Shown here piece after piece: positions 8,081 to 13,129 of a stretch of 13,129 bases of DNA. The notes below the pieces were generated by a model. That model saw only the letters and a program-made list of their open reading frames with translations. It was not told the origin of the DNA and searched no databases. The number at the start of each line of letters is the position of its first letter. The first letter of the stretch is position 1. Made by a program: the position numbers and the translations under genes. The stretch lies in the NCBI GenBank assembly GCA_036272735.1, contig DATAYF010000150.1, forward strand, positions 1-13,129, in the 5' to 3' direction. This DNA is from DATAYF01 sp036272735. GTDB lineage: Bacteria; Chloroflexota; Ktedonobacteria; Ktedonobacterales; Ktedonobacteraceae.

Positions 8081-8097
8081 CCTCATGGTGTATGAGG
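8081..8097 (+). promoter_or_regulatory. Small intercistronic hairpin
   Basis: CCTCAT and ATGAGG form a perfect six-pair stem with a five-base loop, nine bases past the GMC stop and seven bases before the ribosome binding site of the next gene. There is no T run, so it is not a classical terminator. It could slow mRNA decay or tune translation of the downstream gene; a stem this short can also arise by chance. Confidence 0.35.
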
Positions 8098-8113
8098 AAG
8101 AAAAGGGAGGAAA

Positions 8114-9314
8114 ATGATGGCTACGGTGCGTGCCAAATGCATGGGAGATCTGTTCAAGCAAAAAGGCGCGGGTTTTCACGCGCTCGTCTGCCGCGCGCCA
8201 CAGCATGTGGTGATGCTAACTGGCTATCAGCCCATCCTGGGCAATTCGTTCTGCCTGGTCTCGCTGAATGCTGCCAACGAGGGAGAAATTTGTCTCGCGG
8301 TGCCCAAGGGCGAGGAGGATCGCGTGACGCAAGGGGCAGCGGTTGAGGTGAAAACCTTTGCCGAAGAGACCATGGATTACATCGGCACGGCCATAGAGGC
8401 CGTACGCGAACCATTAGCGGAGTTGGTGCGCTCGGCACATCTGCCTGAAAACGCGGTAATTGGCTACGAAGGCGGACATGCGCCCATCGCCACTGCGTAT
8501 ACTCAGGTCGGCGTGCCGGGGCCAGCGACGCTCGATCTCCTGCATCAGTTGTTTCTCGGCGGCGATTTGCGCGACGCCAGCTCCCTGCTTGATGAACTTG
8601 CTGCGATCAAGACCGACACGGAACTGAACGCTCTTCGATGCTCAGAGGACGTTGGACGGCAGGGGTTTATGGCCGCGCGCGCGGCGGTGCGCGTAGGAGC
8701 GACCGAAGCAGAGGTCGCAGGTGCAACGTACGCGGCTCTGCTCCGAGCGGGCTATGCTGCCCCATGTGCATGTCATGGCTGGCGCGCGGGTAGCCCTGGC
8801 CTATCGCGCCGTCAATCTTACCTCCAACGCCGTCATCAAACTGGGTGATACCGTGACGGTGCAAATGGAGATCGGTATCAATGGCTACTGGGCCGAACTG
8901 ACGCGCACCTTCTTCGCAGGCACCATCAGTGACGAGTGGGGCCGAGCACATCTGGCCTGTGTAGTGGCGCAGGATGCCGCGTTACAGGAGATTCGCGCTG
9001 GTGCCAGTGCCCGCGCCGTTGATCGTGCAGTACGTCATGTCATGGAACAGGCGGGCTTTGGCACTGCCTTCAAGCATGGGTTAGGCCATGGTTTTGGCTT
9101 TCAAGCCATTAATCACGCGGCTGCCCCTGTCTTGCATCCCGCGTCCAAGGAGACGTTGCAGAGCGGAATGGTTTATAACATGGAGCCAGCAGTGTACCTC
9201 GATGGCAAAGGCGGCATCCGCCTCAATGATAATGTGGCCGTGCAAGCGGATGGCAACGAAGTGCTCTCAGCCGCGCTGCCACGCGGGTTGGATTGGCTGG
9301 TTGTGGGTGCGTAA
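8114..9314 (+). pseudogene. M24-fold (creatinase/aminopeptidase-like) protein, frameshifted
   Basis: Two frames join into one 399-residue protein if one C is removed from CCCC at 8760-8763: the first ends ...LLRAGYAA (residue 217) and continues HVHVMAGARVALAYRAV. The N-terminal half matches the creatinase-type domain and the C-terminal half the pita-bread fold, with KHGLGHGFGF (H325) and YNMEPAVY (E357). Of the five metal ligands of M24 peptidases only these two remain: the two aspartates align with glutamates (E252 in MEIG, E261 in AELTRTF) and the last glutamate with N371 (RLNDN). As in creatinase, metal-dependent peptidase activity is doubtful. The ribosome binding site AGGGAGG at 8104-8110 suits ATG 8117 better than 8114. 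As written the product stops at 8848, losing the catalytic half; sequencing error in the C run is an alternative. Confidence 0.85.
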
Positions 9315-9339
9315 GTTTTTCTCGCAAGAAAGATGTTTT

Positions 9340-9359
9340 GAGCAGGTTTTCTCCTGCTC
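9340..9359 (+). terminator. Hairpin between the M24 gene and the SDR, possible terminator
   Basis: GAGCAGG and CCTGCTC form a perfect seven-pair stem with a six-base loop, 26 bases after the M24 stop, in the largest gap (98 bases) between intact-order genes on this strand. No T run follows, so intrinsic termination would be weak; it may mark the end of the first operon or protect the mRNA 3' end. Confidence 0.4.
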
Positions 9360-9412
9360 TGGCCCTTGATCGAGAGGGCTTGTCAGAATCTTAACATATA
9401 AGGAAAGCAGAA

Positions 9413-10429
9413 ATGAATACCTCTCCCCAAAAGCAACCGGAAGTGGTGGTGGTGACGGGAGCGTCGGCGGGCGTGGGGCGCGCGATTGTGCAGGCGTTCG
9501 CCAAACGGGGCGCGCATATTGGCTTGCTGGCACGTGGTCACGCGGGCCTGGAAGGCGCAGAACGGGACGTTGAGCAAGCTGGCGGCAAGGCCATCATGAT
9601 CCCCACCGATACAGCTGATCCTGAGCAGGTGGAAGCTGCCGCCGCCAAAGTTGAGGAGACCTTCGGGCCAATCGATATCTGGATTAATGTGGCTATGGCT
9701 TCGGTCTTTTCGCCGGTCAAAGAGATGAAGCCCGAAGAATATAAGCGCGTTACGGAGGTCGCCTATCTGGGATATGTCTACGGCACCCTGGCCGCGCTGC
9801 GTCGGATGCTGCCACGCGACAAAGGCAAAATCATCCAGATCGGCTCTGCCCTGGGCTACCGGAGTATTCCGCTGCAATCGGCCTATTGCGGGGCCAAGCA
9901 CGCGATCCAGGGTTTCACCGATTCTCTGCGCTGTGAGCTTATTCACGACAAAAGCCACGTCCAGGTCACAACAGTCGAGCTGCCTGCGGTCAACACGCCC
10001 CAGTTCGGCTGGGTCAAGAGCCGCCTGCCCAACAAAGCGCAACCCGTGCCGCCGATTTACCAGCCGGAAGTCATTGCCGATGCCGTGACCTACGTGGCTG
10101 ACCACTATCGTCGCCAACTGTTTGTCGGTTTGTCCACGGTCATCGTGATCCAGGCGAATAAGCTTGTGCCAGACGTTGGCGACTGGTATCTTGGCAAGAC
10201 TGGCTTCAAATCACAACAGACAAAGCAGCCAGTGGAGCCCAACGCGCCCAATAATCTCTGGCAGCCAGTGGATGAAGACCACGATTACGGGGCACATGGA
10301 ACGTTTGATGCACGAGCGACGGCGAAGAGTTGGCAGGTGTGGACTGATACCCATCGGCGTGTGCTTGGCCTCGTTGGTGCTGGCATTGCAGGGCTAGTCG
10401 CGACCGCCCTCATCAGGAGAAGAGTATGA
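9413..10429 (+). CDS. Short-chain dehydrogenase/reductase with a C-terminal membrane helix
   Basis: The 338-residue protein has a Rossmann fold with the nucleotide-binding TGASAGVG at 15-22 and the catalytic triad S145, Y158, K162 (YCGAK). The usual NNAG motif is replaced by NVAMAS. SDRs oxidise or reduce alcohols and carbonyls with NAD(P)(H); the substrate cannot be read. The fold ends near residue 250; an extra part of about 90 residues follows, acidic and proline-rich, ending in a hydrophobic segment at 317-334 (VLGLVGAGIAGLVATALI) and RRRV. This fits a tail anchor with positive residues after the helix. AGGAAAG at 9401-9407 marks the start. Its stop overlaps the next start as ATGA, which couples it to the VKOR-family membrane protein. 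The gene is intact, unlike its neighbours on both sides. Confidence 0.9.
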   Translation: MNTSPQKQPEVVVVTGASAGVGRAIVQAFAKRGAHIGLLARGHAGLEGAERDVEQAGGKAIMIPTDTADPEQVEAAAAKVEETFGPIDIWINVAMASVFSPVKEMKPEEYKRVTEVAYLGYVYGTLAALRRMLPRDKGKIIQIGSALGYRSIPLQSAYCGAKHAIQGFTDSLRCELIHDKSHVQVTTVELPAVNTPQFGWVKSRLPNKAQPVPPIYQPEVIADAVTYVADHYRRQLFVGLSTVIVIQANKLVPDVGDWYLGKTGFKSQQTKQPVEPNAPNNLWQPVDEDHDYGAHGTFDARATAKSWQVWTDTHRRVLGLVGAGIAGLVATALIRRRV

Positions 10430-10930
10430 CCTCCAAGCAATTAAGCCAGGCATGGCGCTCAAGTTCAGGACATTTCCTGGGCCATCGTCGGTCTCTCAAT
10501 GGTAGCCGTGGGCGCGATGGGGTTTATTACACTCTATCAGACGGGTCTCATCAAGCGTCTGCCCGAGCCACCTTTGCCTGGGCTGGATGCAGAGAGGGTG
10601 AATGGCTCGGCGCAAGCCTACTCACTGCTCTCAACGCCCGATGGGGTCCTCGAACTGGGCAATTATGCGGTAACCATGGGCCTGGCTGCCATGGGCGGAC
10701 AAGATCGCGCGCAAGAGCAGCCCTGGATTCCTCTGGCGCTAGCCGCGAAAGTGGCGTTCGATCTCTTGCAAGCGATTCGCTCGTTTGCCGCACAAAAGAG
10801 CAGGTACCACGTCTTCTGCTCTTGATGCCTGCTCGCTGCCGGGATCACGCTTGCGACGGTGCCGCTGGTCATTCCAGAGACCTGTGCTGCCATTCGTCAG
10901 ATGATCCGCAAGGCAAAAACAGTTTTGTAG
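10426..10930 (+). pseudogene. Vitamin K epoxide reductase (VKOR) family membrane protein, disrupted
   Basis: The gene begins at the ATG overlapping the SDR stop. Frame one gives MTSKQLSQAWR, then the protein continues one frame over as VQDISWAIVGLSMVAVGAMG, so one extra base lies between about 10445 and 10470. The second frame runs through RLPEPPLPGLDAERVNGSA and PWIPLALAAKVAFDLL to HVFCS, meets TGA at 10823-10825, and continues CLLAAGITLATVPLVIPET to TAG at 10928-10930. With the TGA read as Trp the motif is CSWC (131-134), the redox CxxC of VKOR proteins, in a 167-residue, four-helix protein of normal size. The extra cysteine pair found in a periplasmic loop of classical VKORs is absent, so the partner chemistry is unclear. 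As written, no frame makes a full protein. Nonsense mutation and sequencing error are both possible. Confidence 0.75.
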
Positions 10931-10973
10931 ATTGGAAGCGCGAAATAGGCTCTTTCCAAAGGGAGAGGACAGT

Positions 10974-12814
10974 ATGTCAGAAAACAAGTCTCATCATCCA
11001 TCAAAAAGCTACCTGCCGATTGAGGACTACGCGCCCATTGGCGATTTGCACACGGTTGCACTGGTGGGCAAGCATGGTTCGATTGACTGGTGCTGCCTGC
11101 CGCGCTTCGACTCGCCGAGTGTCTTTGGCGCGTTACTCGACGCGGGCAAGGGTGGCTTTTTCCGCATTGCGCCTGCCGACGGAACGGAGGTGAAGTGCAA
11201 ACAGATGTACTTACCGGAAACCAATCTCCTCCTCACGCGTTTTTGAGCGCGGATGGTGTCGGCGAGTTGACTGATTTTATGCCCATAAAGCACGCGGATA
11301 CGGCTGAACACCAGCATCGCCTCATTCGTTCTGTGAGCGTTGTGCATGGCTCTCTCCCTTTCACCCTCGTCTGCCAACCCGCCTTTGACTATGCGCGCGA
11401 CTCGCATCACGTTGAGGTCTCAGAGCAGGGGGCCATGTTTCAGAGTAAGAACCTCAGCCTGAGCCTGGCATCTCCCTTGCCACTGGAGCAGAACAAGCAG
11501 AGAGGAGTGCAGGCGACGTTTACCCTGCACGCGGGTGAATCCGTTCACTTTGTCCTGGAAAGCGCGCAAGAGCATGCTCATGTGCCCACGCCTCTTTCAG
11601 AGAGTCACTACCAGGCAGCCTTTCAGGAGACGCTGCATTATTGGCGGAACTGGCTTGTGCAGTGTACCTATCAGGGGCGCTGGCGCGAGATGGTTCAGCG
11701 TTCAGCCCTGGTCTTGAAGCTGCTGACCTATGCGCCAACGGGAGCCATTGTGGCCGCCCCGACCACCAGCCTGCCCGAAACCATGGGTGGAGCGCGCAAT
11801 TGGGATTACCGCTATTGTTGGGTACGCGATGCTTCCTTTACCCTGTCCAGTTTACTGGTACTCGGTTTTACGCAGGAAGCTGAAGCATTCATGAAGTGGT
11901 TGGATGCTCGTTGCCATGAACAAAAGAAGAATGGCATGCTCCAGCCAATGTATGGCATTCATGGCGAGCATGAGCTGACGGAGCAGACCCTCGACCACCT
12001 GGAGGGATATTGCCAGAGTAAGCCAGTGCGTGTGGGCAATGGAGCGTATGCGCAGGAACAGCTTGGCATCTATGGGGAGTTGCTGGATGCCATCACCGTC
12101 TATAATCGCTACGATGCCATCACCTACGATCTATGGGAGCAGGTGCAACATCTGCTCGATTGGCTGCTGCACCATTGGCAAAAACCTGATGAGGGCATCT
12201 GGGAAGTACGGGGAGAACCGAAAGCCTTTGTGAATTCGCGCGTCATGAGCTGGATGGCGTTTGATCGCGCCCTGCGCATTGCACACAAGCGAGGATGGCC
12301 AGCTTCAGCAGAGAAGTGGCAAAAAACACGCTCAGAGATTTATTAGCAGATTATGGAGCAGGGGTGGAACGAAGATAAGCAGAGTTTTGTGCAGTTTTAC
12401 GGCAGCGAGGCGTTGGATGCGAGTGCCTTGCTGATGACGAATACCAGATTTATGAGTGCCAAGGAACCCCATATGCTGGCAACCATTAAGCGAATTGAGC
12501 AGGATTTGGGGAACGGGGCGCTCGTGTCTCGCTATAACCCTGAGAAAGCAGCCAGCTCTGGGACAGGTGGAGGGAAAGAAGGCACCTTTGGCGCGTGCTG
12601 TTTCTGGCTGGTGGAGAACCTGGCTCGTGCAGGTCGCCTGGACGAGGCGCGCTTACGGTTGGAGAAAGTCTTGAGCTATAGCAACCATGTTGGTCTCTAT
12701 GCTGAAGAGATCAGCCCAACCGGAGAAGCGTTGGGAAACTTTCCTCAGGCCTTTACCCATCTCGCGCTGATTACGGCTTGCCTGACGCCCGATGAGGCAC
12801 TCAATAAATACTAA
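10974..12814 (+). pseudogene. Glycoside hydrolase family 15 (glucoamylase/trehalase-like), frameshift and amber codon
   Basis: Repaired, this is a 613-residue protein of the size usual for bacterial GH15: an N-terminal beta domain (YLPIEDYAPIGDLHTVALVG; HGSIDWCCLPRFDSPS) and an (alpha/alpha)6 barrel with NWDYRYCWVRDASFTL, the likely general acid E411 in WEVRG and the likely general base E578 in YAEEISPTGEALGNFPQAF. These enzymes release glucose from alpha-glucans or split trehalose. Two lesions occur. At 11240-11244 the run has five T; six restore LLLTRFLSADG, and as written the frame stops at 11246. At 12344-12346 an in-frame TAG (codon 458) interrupts SEIY-QIMEQGW, consistent with CAG to TAG; it falls between the two catalytic acids. 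AGGGAGAGG at 10960-10968 supports the start. A glycogen-debranching-type start follows 81 bases later. Confidence 0.88.
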
Positions 12815-12895
12815 ACGCTTGTGAGCAAGGTTTGCTGGGTACCCTGCCTTAGAAGAGGAGGACCCTGCCGGCTGCTTGCAAAGAAGAGACAAAAC

Positions 12896-12982
12896 ATGCC
12901 CATTGAGATCAAAGTAGGCCCACCAGTTATCACCATTAGCCAGGGACGCACCTTCGCGGAACCCACTTCTGGAGAGGCATAG
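12896..12982 (+). pseudogene. N-terminal stub of a glycogen debranching (amylo-alpha-1,6-glucosidase-type) enzyme
   Basis: After AAGAAGAG at 12881-12888 an ATG opens MPIEIKVGPPVITISQG, resembling the start of the N-terminal domain of bacterial glycogen-debranching enzymes, where the family continues ...TF-MVTD. Here likeness ends after F20 (12953-12955); eight unrelated residues follow to TAG at 12980-12982. No other frame of the next 150 bases restores the family. The full enzyme (about 700 residues) would remove alpha-1,6 branches and work with the GH15 gene just upstream. The match covers only about 20 residues, so the call is tentative. Confidence 0.45.
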
Positions 12983-13129
12983 CCAGAGGCAGGAGCGGTG
13001 TGTGGTGAAGAGGGTGGGAGAGCCGGAGCAAACTCGGTTGTGCGCACGGGCCGCGGCTTGAGCTGATGCCCCAATTCCAGGCGGAGGTTCCAGACCCACT
13101 GGGAGACCAGTTGCCAGCATTCCTGTCCC
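12956..13129 (-). CDS. Possible end of an unknown gene entering from the right edge
   Basis: Read from the window edge leftwards, one frame stays open to a stop at about 12811. Its first part looks protein-like: three tryptophans, ECWQLVSQWVWNLRLELG, then HQLKPRPVRTTEFAPALPP, with most codons ending in G or C. I do not recognise it. The frame crosses the debranching-enzyme stub, so real coding probably stops near 12956 where that stub begins. It could be a mobile-element protein tail, but no inverted repeat or target duplication is visible within the window. The start lies outside. Confidence 0.3.

Noticed and set aside
10823..10825. Selenocysteine at the TGA within the redox motif
   Set aside because: Trp is the natural residue for a CSWC motif, I could not recognise a convincing SECIS stem-loop right after it, and the same gene also carries a frameshift.
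12653..13120. Open frame of 155 codons on the - strand
   Set aside because: It overlaps the clear GH15 C-terminus and ends with low-complexity composition; no motif or ribosome binding site.
13067..13129. Possible new + strand gene start (MPQFQAEVPDPLG...)
   Set aside because: No ribosome binding site, and it is antisense to the more coding-like reverse frame; too short to judge.
1..13129. CRISPR array, tRNA, rRNA or intact insertion sequence
   Set aside because: No regularly spaced direct repeats, cloverleaf-like segments, rRNA stretches or complete transposase with inverted repeats were seen on reading through.

Overview
The window looks like a piece of a bacterial chromosome (moderately GC-rich, dense, almost all genes on the + strand, good Shine-Dalgarno sites). 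The gene mix suggests a Ktedonobacteria-like Chloroflexota or a similar soil heterotroph: a PoxB-like TPP enzyme, a mandelate-racemase-group enolase, a gluconate-dehydrogenase pair, a GH15 glucan hydrolase and a debranching-enzyme start. That placement is an impression from gene content, not something proved by the sequence.

Left flank (1-1331). Positions 1-582 hold no confident gene, only a purine-rich stretch and a possible C-terminal protein scrap. Then come two gene fragments back to back: a NarL/FixJ response regulator on the - strand that starts at its MDG motif (583-1083), and the C-terminal ~80 residues of a sulfite-oxidase-type molybdopterin oxidoreductase on the + strand (about 1086-1331). 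Both have lost their 5' ends at the same point, as a single deletion between divergent genes, or a misjoin, would produce.

Core (1439-9314). Six genes run in one direction with short gaps: TPP-dependent oxidase/decarboxylase, MR-group enolase, an 8-helix membrane protein built from two tandem copies of one unit, gluconate 2-dehydrogenase subunit 3-like protein, GMC flavoprotein with a C-x5-C-x3-C iron-sulfur motif, and an M24-fold protein with most metal ligands replaced. The membrane protein and subunit 3 overlap by one base (TAATG). No cytochrome c gene, the usual third partner of such dehydrogenases, is visible. A plausible but unproven reading is a sugar or sugar-acid oxidation module: GMC plus subunit 3 oxidise a sugar, the enolase dehydrates or epimerises the acid, and the TPP enzyme decarboxylates a 2-oxo acid, with the duplicated membrane protein a candidate membrane partner.

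Right part (9413-13129). A hairpin separates the core from a second run: an SDR with a C-terminal membrane helix, a VKOR-family membrane protein (4-base ATGA overlap), a GH15 hydrolase, and the first ~20 codons of a glycogen-debranching-type enzyme. Three genes from 8.7 kb onward are broken: M24 by one extra C in a C4 run, VKOR by a frameshift plus TGA inside its CxxC motif, GH15 by a lost T in a T run plus an amber codon. Each reads cleanly across the lesion once repaired, so the damage is recent pseudogenisation or sequencing error. Homology to the debranching enzyme ends abruptly near 12955, where a reverse-strand open frame with coding-like composition enters from the right edge: a second possible rearrangement junction.
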